Origin: RYN-230 sp963793825
GTDB taxonomy: Bacteria > Actinomycetota > Actinomycetes > Streptosporangiales > Streptosporangiaceae
Assembly (NCBI GenBank): GCA_963793825.1
Contig: CAWCBE010000008.1
Location: 62,001-126,000 of the forward strand
Direction: 5' to 3'
DNA length: 64,000 nucleotides
The notes beneath the pieces are model-generated. The model ran no database searches. It saw only the letters and a program-made list of their open reading frames with translations, and was not told the origin of the DNA. Made by a program: the position numbers and the translations under genes. Shown here piece by piece: positions 50,609 to 59,197 of this stretch. The stretch's first letter is position 1, and every line of letters begins with the position of its first letter.

Positions 50609-50806
50609 GTGGGCTGTGTGTGGCAATCGGCATACGCTCCGGACGGGCGGTTCGCTGATGCCCGGGTCCATCAGCGGTTCGCGCCGCGGCACCGCAAACC
50701 GTCACGCTGGCTGAGAATTGCCCGCACGGCGGCGCCCGCCATGGGCCGGCTGCGGGGCCGGCTATTTCCATCGGAAATGCACGAAGACCCGGCCGAAGTT
50801 CTTTGA
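50609..50806 (+). CDS. Small hypothetical protein
   Basis: A 65-residue basic protein from the GTG at 50609 (GAGGGGGGAA upstream): GCVWQSAYAPDGRFADARVH, then APAMGRLRGRLFPSEMHEDP. No known domain. It converges on and overlaps the Smr gene by 45 bases. Codon bias is only fair, so confidence is limited. Confidence 0.35.
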   Translation: MGCVWQSAYAPDGRFADARVHQRFAPRHRKPSRWLRIARTAAPAMGRLRGRLFPSEMHEDPAEVL

Positions 50807-51016
50807 GTCTTTCTCGACGCGCGAGTAGAGGGCCCTGATTTCCTTCTGCTCGAGGAACCGCAGCACGTGCTTCTTGAGCTGGCCTGAGCCCTTGCCGGGA
50901 ATGATCTCTACTACCGGGGCCTTCTTGGCCACGGCCTCGTCGATGATCGCGCGCAGCGCGCGGTCGATGTCCTGGCCACGGTTGTAGATGTCGTGCAGGT
51001 CCAGTTTCAGCTTCAT
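50762..51016 (-). CDS. Smr-domain protein
   Basis: An 84-residue stand-alone Smr domain: LDLHDIYNRGQDIDRALRAI with the LDLH motif, and VEIIPGKGSGQLKKHVLRFL with the HGKG-like loop replaced by PGKGSG. Smr domains are nucleases or RNA-binding modules found at the end of MutS2. It follows the gluconokinase gene by 4 bases in the same operon. Confidence 0.9.
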   Translation of the reverse strand: MKLKLDLHDIYNRGQDIDRALRAIIDEAVAKKAPVVEIIPGKGSGQLKKHVLRFLEQKEIRALYSRVEKDSKNFGRVFVHFRWK

Positions 51017-51020
51017 GACG

Positions 51021-51533
51021 TCATCCTGCCTCGGCCGGCTGCAGGTGCAGATGCTCCATGATGTCGCGCACGGCCTCGGGGGGCGAGGCGGTGGCCGCCA
51101 TCACCAGGGCCGGCTCGGGTGGCTGCGGGACCTGCGTGTCGGCCAGCTGGCTGTCCAGCAGGGCCGCGGGGAAGAAGTGGCCGTGCCTGGCCTGCAGCCT
51201 CGAGGCCAGCAGGTCGCGGCTGGCCTCGAGGAACACGATGCGCACGGCGGGGTGCCCGGCGGTGAGCTCGTCCCGGTAGGAGCGCTTCAGCGCGGAACAC
51301 GCCAGCACGGCGGACTGCCCCGCGGCCTGGTAGGCGTCGATCCGCGCCACCACCGCGGCCAGCCATGGCCGGCGGTCCGCGTCGGTCAGCGGGTGGCCGG
51401 CCCGCATCTTGGCGACGTTGGCCGCCGGGTGCAGCGCGTCCCCGTCGGTGAACGGCCAGCCCAGCCTGGTCGCCAGCAGGGCACCCACGGTCGACTTGCC
51501 GCTGCCGGAGACTCCGGCCACGACCACGATCAT
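51021..51533 (-). CDS. gntK: Gluconokinase
   Basis: A 170-residue small kinase that phosphorylates gluconate to 6-phosphogluconate. P-loop VAGVSGSGKSTVGALLA at residues 6-22, then FTDGDALHPAANVAKMRAGH (substrate-binding), LTDADRRPWL and ACSALKRSYRDELTAG, all typical GntK motifs. It sits divergently from the sedolisin gene and 4 bases before the Smr gene. Confidence 0.95.
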   Translation of the reverse strand: MIVVVAGVSGSGKSTVGALLATRLGWPFTDGDALHPAANVAKMRAGHPLTDADRRPWLAAVVARIDAYQAAGQSAVLACSALKRSYRDELTAGHPAVRIVFLEASRDLLASRLQARHGHFFPAALLDSQLADTQVPQPPEPALVMAATASPPEAVRDIMEHLHLQPAEAG

Positions 51534-51652
51534 GCGGCGAGCCTACCGGCGGCCTGGCCCGTGTACCTCCCTGGGCGCTGCCCTCGCTGTTAGGGTCGGG
51601 ACATCGGGGGGACGGCGGTGGGCCGTCTCATCCGCCAGCAGCAGGAGACTGG

Positions 51653-53068
51653 ATGCGAGTGCGCCGCCCCTTGTCCGTCGCCATGGGCTCGGCCGCCGTG
51701 GCCGCCGCCGTGGCCGCCGCCACCTCAGTGGCCGCCACGGGCGCGGCCGCCGCCGGCCCGGCCCGGCCCGGCGTGGTGATCGCCCCCGGCGCGGTGCACG
51801 CCCGGCAGGCCGACCTGGCCGGCCCGCCGACCACTGCGTACTGCGAGGCGAATTACAAGATCGCCTGCTACCAGCCCTTCCAGGTGCGGGCCGCCTACCA
51901 CGTCGGACGACTGTTTAGCCAGGGCATTACCGGGCGAGGCCAGACGATTGTCATCGTGGACTCGTACGGATCCCCGACGGTCCGGAGTGACCTGGCCACG
52001 TTCGACAAGAAGTTCCACATCGCCGGGCCGCCGTCCCTCACGATCATCCAGCCGGCCGGGCCGGTCCCGCCGTACCGGCCCACCTCCAACCGGGAAGGCT
52101 GGGCGGGGGAAACCGAACTGGACGTGGAGTACGCGCACGTGATGGCGCCGGGTGCGAAGATCCTCCTGGTCGAGACGCCGACCTCGGAGAACGAGGGCAC
52201 GACCGGCTTCCCGCAGATCGTGACGGCCGAGAAGTACGTGATCAACCACCACCTCGGCGGGGTCATCAGCCAGAGCTTCAGTGCCACCGAGCAGACGTTC
52301 CCCTCGAAGCGGGCACTGCTCAGCCTGCGCGGCGCCTACATCGACGCGGCCCGCAAGCACGTGACCGTGCTGGCCGCCTCCGGGGACAGCGGCGCCGCCG
52401 ACGTGAAGTTCAACCAGTCCACGTATTTCCTGCACCCGGTGACCAGCTGGCCGGACAGTGACCCGCTGGTCACCGGGGTCGGTGGCACCCAGCTGCACCT
52501 GTCCGGGACCGGCGCCATCCTGGCGCCCGCCAGTGTCTGGAACGACACCTACGCCGTGGCGACCAACCAGTACATCTTCGGCAGCAACGGCCCGAACCCG
52601 CTGGCTGGCGGGGGCGGCAAGTCGGTGATCTTCTCCCGGCCGTCCTACCAGCGCAGCGTGGCCGGGGTGGTCGGCAGTCAGCGGGGTGTGCCGGACATCT
52701 CGATGAGCGGCGCCTGCAACGGCTCGGTCGACATGTACCAGAGCTTCCCGGGCCAGCCGGCTGGCTGGTACCCGACGTGCGGTACCAGTGAGGCGACCCC
52801 GCTCTTCGCCGGGGTCGTCGCCCTGGCTGACCAGGCGGCCGGCCACTCGCTCGGGCTGCTCAACCCGGCGCTGTACGCGATGGCCAGGGCGGGCGACCCT
52901 GGCATCGTGGACGTGACCTCGGGTAACAACACCGTCTCCTTCCGCCAGGGCGGCAAGCTGCACACGGTGACCGGGTTCACCGCCGGCCCCGGCTACGACC
53001 TGGCGTCCGGTCTGGGCACCATCAACGCGGCCGAGTTCGTGCCGGAACTGGTTGCGGCCACCAGGTAG
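51653..53068 (+). CDS. S53 (sedolisin) family peptidase
   Basis: A 471-residue secreted serine-carboxyl peptidase. A signal peptide covers about residues 1-36. The catalytic Glu 153 and Asp 157 are in GETELDVEYAH, the oxyanion Asp in ASGDSGAAD, and Ser 379 in CGTSEATPLFAG; the calcium site is near GPGYDLASGLG. The large N-terminal prodomain usual in this family (about 180 residues) is missing, so activation may differ. Active at low pH in known members. CAGGAGACTGG precedes the ATG. Confidence 0.93.
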   Translation: MRVRRPLSVAMGSAAVAAAVAAATSVAATGAAAAGPARPGVVIAPGAVHARQADLAGPPTTAYCEANYKIACYQPFQVRAAYHVGRLFSQGITGRGQTIVIVDSYGSPTVRSDLATFDKKFHIAGPPSLTIIQPAGPVPPYRPTSNREGWAGETELDVEYAHVMAPGAKILLVETPTSENEGTTGFPQIVTAEKYVINHHLGGVISQSFSATEQTFPSKRALLSLRGAYIDAARKHVTVLAASGDSGAADVKFNQSTYFLHPVTSWPDSDPLVTGVGGTQLHLSGTGAILAPASVWNDTYAVATNQYIFGSNGPNPLAGGGGKSVIFSRPSYQRSVAGVVGSQRGVPDISMSGACNGSVDMYQSFPGQPAGWYPTCGTSEATPLFAGVVALADQAAGHSLGLLNPALYAMARAGDPGIVDVTSGNNTVSFRQGGKLHTVTGFTAGPGYDLASGLGTINAAEFVPELVAATR

Positions 53069-53131
53069 GCACCGCCCTGGATTTTTGCCCGCCGCACCGA
53101 TCCGCGGGCGCGTGAGTTCCGAATACCGGTC

Positions 53132-53728
53132 ATGAGCGCCCATGACGCGGCGGCCGCGGCGGGCCGTCCCGGCCTGGCGGGGCCCGATCAGGATCTCGCC
53201 TGGCTGATGGCCCACGTGGCCCTCGGTGACGAGAGCGCTTTCGAGGCGGCCTATGACCAGCTGGCCGGCCCGGTGTACGGGGTCATCCGCAAGGTGCTGC
53301 GGGACCCGGCCCAGTCAGAGGAGGTCGCCCAGGAAGTCCTGCTCGAGGTCTGGCGGACCGCGTCCCGGTTCGATGCCAGCCGGGGCAGCCCCATGTCCTG
53401 GGTGATCACCATTGCGCACCGCCGGGCCATTGACCGGGTCCGCTCGGCCAGCGCGGAGACCGCCCGCGAGCAGCGGGCGGCCCACGTGCTCCCGGTGGCC
53501 GAGGACGGCGTCGCCGAGCAGGTGGAGTCCCGGCTCGACGCGGAACGGGTGCGCCGCTGCCTGAACTCCCTCACCGACGTGCAGCGTGAGTCGATCACCC
53601 TCGCCTACTACGGGGGCTACAGCTATCCGCAGGTAGCGGCGCTGCTGGGTGCGGCACTCGGCACTATCAAGACCCGGATCCGGGACGGCCTGATCCGGAT
53701 GCGCGACTGCATGGGGGTGGCCTGGTGA
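53132..53728 (+). CDS. sigK: ECF sigma factor, SigK type
   Basis: A 198-residue sigma factor with region 2 (ALGDESAFEAAYDQLAGPVY, then AEEVAQEVLLEVWRTASRFD-like and SWVITIAHRRAIDRVRS) and region 4 (RRCLNSLTDVQRESITLAYY, then SYPQVAALLGAALGTIKTRI). It is kept inactive by the anti-sigma factor encoded next (overlap GTGA at 53725-53728). In mycobacteria SigK controls antigen and redox genes; here the target is unknown. Confidence 0.93.
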   Translation: MSAHDAAAAAGRPGLAGPDQDLAWLMAHVALGDESAFEAAYDQLAGPVYGVIRKVLRDPAQSEEVAQEVLLEVWRTASRFDASRGSPMSWVITIAHRRAIDRVRSASAETAREQRAAHVLPVAEDGVAEQVESRLDAERVRRCLNSLTDVQRESITLAYYGGYSYPQVAALLGAALGTIKTRIRDGLIRMRDCMGVAW

Positions 53729-54519
53729 GGCTGCATCGCGGCGAGTTGCACGGGCTGGCCGGCGCCTACGCGCTGGACGCCCTCGATGGCCCGGACCTGG
53801 ACCGGTTCACCCGGCACCTGCAGCAGTGCTCTACCTGCGAGAACGAGGTCCGCGGCTTCCGCGAGACCGCCGCCCGGCTGGCCCTGGCCGTCGCGGCACC
53901 GCCGCCCGTGGAACTGCGCGGGCGGGTGCTGTCCGCCGTCGCCATCACCCGGCAGCTGCCGCCCGCGGCGGCCACGGCCCCGGCCCGCCGGGCCGCCCCG
54001 CGGCGCGCCGCCCCGCCCCGCGCCGCCGGGCCGGATGCGGGCCGGGTGCGCCGCACCTGGCTGCCGCGGATGGCGGCCCTGGCGGCGGCGGCCGGGGTCA
54101 TCGCAGCGGTGCTGCTGGGCGTGGCGCAGTCGGCCACCCAGCACCGGCTGACCCAGGCGGAGGCACAGAACCGGGCCCTGGCCGCCGTTCTGGCCGCCCC
54201 CGACGCCCATCTGATGGCGGTCCGCAGCACCACCGGCGGCATGGCCACGGTGGTGGTCTCGCCGGCCCATCGGTCACTCATCGTAACCACATCTGGCCTG
54301 CCCGAGCTCACCGGCGGAAAGGTCTATGAACTGTGGTTCATTAACTCCGGGACGGCCCGGGCGGCTGGCCTGCTGCCCGCGCCGAGTGGCGGGCATACTT
54401 CTCCGTTTTTGGCATCTGGGCTGGCCAGTGGTGATAAGGTCGCCCTCACTGTCGAGCCGGCCGGGGGCACTAAGCAGCCGACGACAAAGCCAATTCTGTT
54501 GTTCAGATTGCCTGTGTAG
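53725..54519 (+). CDS. rskA: Anti-sigma-K factor
   Basis: A 264-residue membrane anti-sigma factor. The N-terminal zinc-binding ZAS motif has His 31, Cys 35 and Cys 38 (RHLQQCSTCENEV). One membrane helix covers about residues 112-132 (LAAAAGVIAAVLLGVA). The extracytoplasmic domain is the RskA type (VVVSPAHRSLIVTTSGLPEL, then GKVYELWFINSG). It holds SigK at the membrane until regulated proteolysis. Its GTG start overlaps the sigK stop. Confidence 0.93.
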   Translation: MRLHRGELHGLAGAYALDALDGPDLDRFTRHLQQCSTCENEVRGFRETAARLALAVAAPPPVELRGRVLSAVAITRQLPPAAATAPARRAAPRRAAPPRAAGPDAGRVRRTWLPRMAALAAAAGVIAAVLLGVAQSATQHRLTQAEAQNRALAAVLAAPDAHLMAVRSTTGGMATVVVSPAHRSLIVTTSGLPELTGGKVYELWFINSGTARAAGLLPAPSGGHTSPFLASGLASGDKVALTVEPAGGTKQPTTKPILLFRLPV

Positions 54520-54626
54520 TAAGGCTTTGCGAGCTTCTCCCGCTTTATTCTCCTTGTCCAGATTTGCATAGTTCAGTCACCCTGCGTACCTTAGGGCGCT
54601 GCACCCCGAATCGGACAAGGAGCATC

Positions 54627-55256
54627 ATGAAGGTACGAACCTGGGTAATTACCGCAACGGGCGCAGCCGGGCTGGCAATCGGCCTCGCCGGGCCCGCCAT
54701 GGCCAGCACGCACACCGTGCAGCCGGGTGACACGCTCAGCGGGATCGCAGCTCAGTCCGGCGTCTCGCTGCCCAACCTGGAAGCGGCCAACTCGTGGATC
54801 AAGAACCCCAACCTGATCTACGTGGGCCAGCAGGTGACCGTCCCGGACGGGAAGTCCGGGGCAACGGCCTCGGCCAGCGTTTCCTCCACCTCAACCTCCA
54901 CCGCCGGTGACGGTGACGGCGACTCCGACGACGGCGTGGTGACCAGCACCCCAGCGCCGTCCAGCACGCCGTCGGCGTCGGTGGGCTCGTCCTCCGCCTC
55001 TCCCGTGACGGCGGTCTCGCCGGCCAGCGGGGGCTCCTCGCCCTCGTCCTTCCAGCAGTGCGTGGCCTGGCGGGAGTCGGGAAACAACCCGACCGCGTCC
55101 AGCGCCGGTCTGTATGGGATCCTGCCCAGCACCTGGGCCAGCCTCGGCCTCTCCGGTACTGCCGCGCAGGCTTCGGTCGCCCAGCAGTCCCAGGCGTTCC
55201 AGCAGCTGTACGCCAAGTACGGCACCTCCCCGTGGGCGCCCTACGACGGCTGCTGA
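54627..55256 (+). CDS. LysM protein with transglycosylase-like domain
   Basis: A 209-residue secreted cell-wall protein. The signal peptide spans residues 1-26 (ITATGAAGLAIGLAGPAMAS). A LysM domain follows (HTVQPGDTLSGIAAQSGVSL to IYVGQQVTVP). A Ser/Thr/Asp linker leads to an SLT/RPF-like lysozyme fold (FQQCVAWRESGNNPTASSAG, then LYGILPSTWASLGLSG) with the catalytic Glu in WRESG. It probably binds and cuts peptidoglycan. AAGGAGCATC before the ATG. Confidence 0.9.
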   Translation: MKVRTWVITATGAAGLAIGLAGPAMASTHTVQPGDTLSGIAAQSGVSLPNLEAANSWIKNPNLIYVGQQVTVPDGKSGATASASVSSTSTSTAGDGDGDSDDGVVTSTPAPSSTPSASVGSSSASPVTAVSPASGGSSPSSFQQCVAWRESGNNPTASSAGLYGILPSTWASLGLSGTAAQASVAQQSQAFQQLYAKYGTSPWAPYDGC

Positions 55257-55271
55257 GCAGGCCTGACGGCC

Positions 55272-55307
55272 AGCCCCGGCCGCGCTGACCCCAGCGCCGC
55301 CGGGGCT
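55272..55307. terminator. Hairpin after the LysM gene
   Basis: AGCCCCGGC and GCCGGGGCT form a 9-bp outer stem with an inner stem GCGCTG/CAGCGC. It lies 15 bases after the LysM stop and before the response regulator gene. Confidence 0.75.
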
Positions 55308-55355
55308 GTCGTCATGCCGGCCGCATGACTGCCTGCTGCCCCCTACGGTGGTGCT

Positions 55356-56057
55356 ATGACCACCGCGAGCAGCGCCCCGGGCACCGGGCTGCCGGCCGGC
55401 AAGGGCAGCCCGAGCGTCCTGGTGGTGGAAGATGATCCCAGCCTCGCCACCCAGCTGGTCCGCGGGCTGGCCCGCGGCGGCTACCGGGTGGACCACGTCA
55501 CCACCGGCCAGGAGGCGCTGGCCGCGGGCGGCCCGGACGTGGTGCTCCTTGACCTGGGGCTGCCCGATATCGACGGCGTGACGGTGTGCCGCCAGCTCCG
55601 CGAGCGGTCAGCCGCCGCGATCATCGTGGTGACCGCCCGGGGCGAGGAACCGGAGCGTGTCCTGGCCCTGGATGCAGGTGCGGACGATTACCTGGTCAAG
55701 CCGTTCGGCCTGGCCGAGCTGCTGGCCCGGATCCGGGCCGTGCTGCGGCGGGTACGGCCGGAGGGGGAGATGATCCGGTACGGCCCGCTCACGGTGGACC
55801 TGCGGACCAGGAAGGTCACCGTGCACGGCCGTGAGGTGGCGCTGACCCCCAAGGAATTCGACATCCTGGAGTGCCTGGCCAGCGATCCGGGCCGGGTGAT
55901 GAGCCGCCAGGAGATCCTGGAAAGCGCCTGGGACGCGCACTGGTACGGGCCGACCAAGGTGCTCGACGTGCATGTCGCCGCGTTGCGGCGCAAGCTCGAC
56001 GTCCCGGGCCTGATCGAGACGGCCTACGGCCGGGGCTTCCGCCTCGGCGAGGTCTGA
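55356..56057 (+). CDS. OmpR-family response regulator
   Basis: A 233-residue response regulator. The receiver domain has the acidic pair VVEDDPS, phospho-acceptor Asp 66 (VLLDLGLPD), and Lys in DYLVKPFGLAEL. The C-terminal winged helix is VALTPKEFDILECLASDPGR and VLDVHVAALRRKLD. Its stop overlaps the kinase start (TGATG). Target unknown; the genes following suggest an envelope role. Confidence 0.95.
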   Translation: MTTASSAPGTGLPAGKGSPSVLVVEDDPSLATQLVRGLARGGYRVDHVTTGQEALAAGGPDVVLLDLGLPDIDGVTVCRQLRERSAAAIIVVTARGEEPERVLALDAGADDYLVKPFGLAELLARIRAVLRRVRPEGEMIRYGPLTVDLRTRKVTVHGREVALTPKEFDILECLASDPGRVMSRQEILESAWDAHWYGPTKVLDVHVAALRRKLDVPGLIETAYGRGFRLGEV

Positions 56058-57455
56058 TGGCGCGCCGCATCGTCGGAACCATGCTGGCCCTCATCGGCGC
56101 GCTGCTGGTGACCACGGTGGTGCCGCTCGGGCTGATCACGGCCGGGCATGAGCGCCACTCCTTCCAGCAGGACACCACCTTGTCGGCCCGGGCGCTGGCG
56201 GGCATCGCGGAGGACCGGCTTGCCGACCAGGTGCACGACGCGGTCCTGGGCCGGGCCCTGGCCCAGGCCGCGCGGGCCGGCCAGGACGTGGCCGTCTACG
56301 ACGCGGACCGCCGGCTGGTCGCCGCGGCCGGCGGCCCGGCCACGGCCGTCTCCGCGGCGGTGCTGTCCGCCGCGCTGCACGGGCGGACCAGCATCGACAC
56401 GGCGTTCGACGACCGGCTATGGGTGGTCGTCCCGGTGAGCGGCGACCGGGGCGGCCGGGTCGTGGGCGCGGTAGTGCTGTCCCGGTCCGCGGCGGAGCTG
56501 GAAGAGCGGGTCGATGTGCTATGGGGCTGGCTGGGCACCGTGGCCGCGGCCGGCCTGGCCGCGGCCGCCATCGCGGCCATCGCCCTGGCCCGCTGGGTGA
56601 GCCGCCCGCTGAAGTCGCTGGATGCCGCGGCGCAGCGGCTCGGCGGCGGGGCGCTGGACGCCCGGTCGGGCACCGGCCAGGGGCCGCCCGAGGTGCGCCT
56701 GGCTGGCCCAGAACTTCAACGCCATGGCCGGGCGGCTGGAAGCCCTGGTCCACGGCAACCGGGCCGCCATGGCCGATGTCTCGCACCAGCTGCGCACCCC
56801 GCTCGCCGCGCTGCGGCTGCGGCTGGATGTGCTGACCCAGGACGCCGACGCGGCCACCGTCGAGGAACTGGCCGGCGCCCAGGTCGAGATCGCCCGGCTG
56901 TCGCACATGGTGGACGGCCTGCTGGCCGTGGCCCGCGCGGAGAACGTGGTGACCGAGCCGGCCAGCATCGGCGTTAACGAGGTGATCAGGGACCGGGTAG
57001 CGGCCTGGCGGCCGGTGGCCGAGGAGCGCGGGGTGGACGTGCGCCAGTCCAGTCCTGGCCCGGTCTGGGCCATGGCCGGGCCGGGGCACCTGGAGCAGGT
57101 GCTGGACAACCTGCTGGCCAACGCCCTCGATGCGGTGCCTCCTGGTGGCCACATCATGATCAGCGTGGTGGCCGGCGACCCGACCAGGATCGTGGTGGCC
57201 GACGATGGCCCGGGGATGACCCCCAAGCAACAGGAGATGGCGTTCCGCCGTTTCGTCAGCAGCACGCCCGGCGGGGCCGGGCTGGGGCTGGCCATCGTGC
57301 ACCGCCTGGTGACCGCGAACGGGGGGGCCGCCAGGCTGTCCGATACCCCCGGCGGCGGCCTGACCATCACGGTGGACCTGCCCCCGGCAACGGCGGACCG
57401 GATACGCCGGCCACGGCCGGCCCGACTGATGGCGGGGTTTCCTTACCGGTTCTGA
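56057..57455 (+). pseudogene. Sensor histidine kinase, frameshifted
   Basis: All domains are present but in two frames. Frame one has a membrane helix (LALIGALLVTTVVPLGLI), an extracytoplasmic part, a second helix near 56520-56600 and the start of the HAMP domain. Frame two has ADVSHQLRTPLAALRLRLDV with the phospho-His, NLLANALDAVPPGG, VADDGPGM and GGAGLGLAIVHRL. The frames should join as PEVR-(x)-LAQNFNAMAGRL; the cause is an extra base within a CTGG-CTGG duplication at 56699-56706. It is the partner of the response regulator before it. It could be a true loss or a sequencing error. Confidence 0.85.
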
Positions 57456-57610
57456 ACGATTCCTGAACCACTTCCCGGCAGGCCGCCCCGCAGTCTGGAG
57501 GGGCGGGGGATAGCCCCGGCGGCGATGCGGCCCTGGGGCGCAGCGTCCCGGCCGGGCACTGAGTCCATCCTGCGCCGCCGAAGCTGGCCGAATTAGGGGG
57601 AAGTGATCTG

Positions 57611-58507
57611 ATGGCGGGGTACCGTCCCGGACCGGGGGTCCACCGAGACCCTTATAATTCTCCTGGCCAGCCCCGCGACCCGCGCCGCCCGCGCCGGACC
57701 CTGGGCCCGTACGGCCCGCGCGAGGAAACCGGCCCCGAGGGTGACCCGTACGCCGGGCCGTCCCACGATCCTGCCGGGTACGGCCGGCCGCCGCACGGCG
57801 GCGCGCGTCCCGCCGGGCCGGACCCGGACCCGCCGTGGGGACCGCCGCCCGGGGCCGCCGGGAGGCTGCCCCGGGGGCAGCGGCCCGGGCGCGCGCCGGC
57901 CCGGCCCGACCCCAGCGGGGGCGCGGCGGGGAACGAGCGGCTCACCGCCGCCACCGGGGCGGTGCTGCTGCTGCTGTTCGCCGCCGAGGGCTTCACCATC
58001 CTGGCCATTCACCAGATGATCACCCTGCACTTCTTCCTGGGCATGCTGCTGATCGGACCGGTCATGCTGAAGGCCGGCACGGTGTGCTACCGGTTCGCCC
58101 GCTACTACACCGGAGCGCCCGAGTACCGCCGCAAGGGGCCGCCCGCCCCGCTGCTCCGGCTGCTCGGCCCGTTCGTGCTGTTCCTATCGCTGGCTGTGCT
58201 CGGGACCGGCGTCATGCTCGGGGTCACCAACTCGGTCCAGCCGTGGCTGTTCCTGCACAAGGCGTCGTTCGTGCTGTGGTTCGGCGTGATGACGATCCAC
58301 GTGCTGGCCTACGTGTGGCGGCTGCCCGCCCTCATCGGCTCGGACCTGCGCAGTTCGCCGCGGCTGCGCCGGACACAGGAGATCGTCGGCGGCCGCCGGG
58401 CCCGCTGGCTGCTGCTGGCCGCCTCGCTGATCGGCGGCCTGGTCATCGCGCTGATGACCGTGCACCTGGCCGGCCCGTGGACCGGCTTCGGGCACTTCGG
58501 CGGCTGA
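57611..58507 (+). CDS. Membrane protein with conserved histidines (cytochrome b-like)
   Basis: A 298-residue protein. Residues 1-105 are a Pro/Gly/Arg-rich tail. Then four membrane helices follow: AATGAVLLLLFAAEGFTILA, then HQMITLHFFLGMLLIGPVML, LLGPFVLFLSLAVLGTGVML and SFVLWFGVMTIHVLAYVWRL, with a last helix in LLLAASLIGGLVIALMTVHL. Histidines face each other in several helices (AIHQMITLH, FLHKASF, TIHVLAY, VHLAGPW), as in heme-binding b-type cytochromes. It may be a membrane electron carrier. GGGGGAAGTG before the ATG. Confidence 0.72.
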   Translation: MAGYRPGPGVHRDPYNSPGQPRDPRRPRRTLGPYGPREETGPEGDPYAGPSHDPAGYGRPPHGGARPAGPDPDPPWGPPPGAAGRLPRGQRPGRAPARPDPSGGAAGNERLTAATGAVLLLLFAAEGFTILAIHQMITLHFFLGMLLIGPVMLKAGTVCYRFARYYTGAPEYRRKGPPAPLLRLLGPFVLFLSLAVLGTGVMLGVTNSVQPWLFLHKASFVLWFGVMTIHVLAYVWRLPALIGSDLRSSPRLRRTQEIVGGRRARWLLLAASLIGGLVIALMTVHLAGPWTGFGHFGG

Positions 58508-58527
58508 GCCCGGCGGGGCGCCCCGGC

Positions 58528-58842
58528 TCAGGCCACGTAGTCGAAGATGAGGGCCAGCGCGTCGTCGAGCTTGCGCATGGTCTCCTCGGCGAGCTGGCCA
58601 ACCCGGGCCCCGGACAGCCGGCTGCGCCGCACCCGGACCGCCGAGTAGGACTCCAGGTGCCCGCGGACCGGGTCGTTCCTGCTGAGGGCCACCACGTATG
58701 GCGTCTCGGTCAGGTCCGGGCGGTCGCTGACCTTGACCACGACCGGATGCCCGGTGATGGCGTTGAATCCGTCGTTGCTCACGATGGCGACGTACCCTGA
58801 CCGGGCTACTCCCTGGTAGGCGTAGATGTCACCGCGGTTCAC
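58528..58842 (-). CDS. MazF/PemK-like toxin
   Basis: A 104-residue protein of the MazF-type endoribonuclease fold: MNRGDIYAYQGVARSGYVAI, then VVKVSDRPDLTETPYVVALS and RRSRLSGARVGQLAEETMRK. The usual VS-NxxxN and S-Q-RTI segments are only partly conserved. It probably cuts mRNA or is a divergent relative. It overlaps the upstream antitoxin gene by 14 bases, as in toxin-antitoxin operons. Confidence 0.85.
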   Translation of the reverse strand: MNRGDIYAYQGVARSGYVAIVSNDGFNAITGHPVVVKVSDRPDLTETPYVVALSRNDPVRGHLESYSAVRVRRSRLSGARVGQLAEETMRKLDDALALIFDYVA

Positions 58843-59080
58843 GCGGCGCCCTTGCCGGCGCCGGGGGGAAATCGCCGGCGTTGGCCTCCGTCCACTCAGC
58901 CCAGTCGTGCCCGGTGCGCCGGTCCGCCTCAGCCGTCGCGCTGGCCGCGTCCCGCTGGATCTTCTCCCGGGCGGCCCGGGTCATCCAGGCCGACATGGAC
59001 AGCCCCGCCCGGTCGGCTTCCGCCCGGGCCTGCCGGTAGGCGCGCTCGCCCATGCTGATGCTGAACGTCTTCACAGACAT
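58829..59080 (-). CDS. Antitoxin, ribbon-helix-helix-like
   Basis: An 83-residue protein (an alternative GTG at 59086 adds two): MSVKTFSISMGERAYRQARA, then GLSMSAWMTRAAREKIQRD. The N-terminal part fits a ribbon-helix-helix DNA-binding dimer; the polar C-terminal part (HDWAEWTEANAGDFPP) likely wraps the toxin. It lies upstream of, and overlaps, the MazF-like gene. A repeat at 59100-59124 is the candidate operator. Confidence 0.82.
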   Translation of the reverse strand: MSVKTFSISMGERAYRQARAEADRAGLSMSAWMTRAAREKIQRDAASATAEADRRTGHDWAEWTEANAGDFPPAPARAPREPR

Positions 59081-59099
59081 GCTCACAACGCTAGCAACG

Positions 59100-59124
59100 G
59101 CATTCCTGCCACGAGGCGGAATGC
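59100..59124. promoter_or_regulatory. Inverted repeat upstream of the antitoxin
   Basis: GCATTCC and GGAATGC are separated by 11 bases, 20 bases before the antitoxin start. It could be the autoregulatory site of the toxin-antitoxin pair, or an extra hairpin ending the encapsulin transcript. Confidence 0.5.
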
Positions 59125-59135
59125 CCGAGGATGAC

Positions 59136-59165
59136 GGGGCCGTCTCCAGTGACCGGGACGGCCCC
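59136..59165 (-). terminator. Terminator of the encapsulin operon
   Basis: GGGGCCGTC and GACGGCCCC make a perfect 9-bp stem with a 12-base loop, 33 bases after the encapsulin stop codon on the minus strand. Confidence 0.7.
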
Positions 59166-59197
59166 GCCCGGTGGCGGATCAGGCCGCCGGGAGTCCC

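Noticed and set aside
50176..50692. Several short minus-strand frames in the gap after the SMP-30 gene
   Set aside because: Mixed composition, no ribosome site and no domain.
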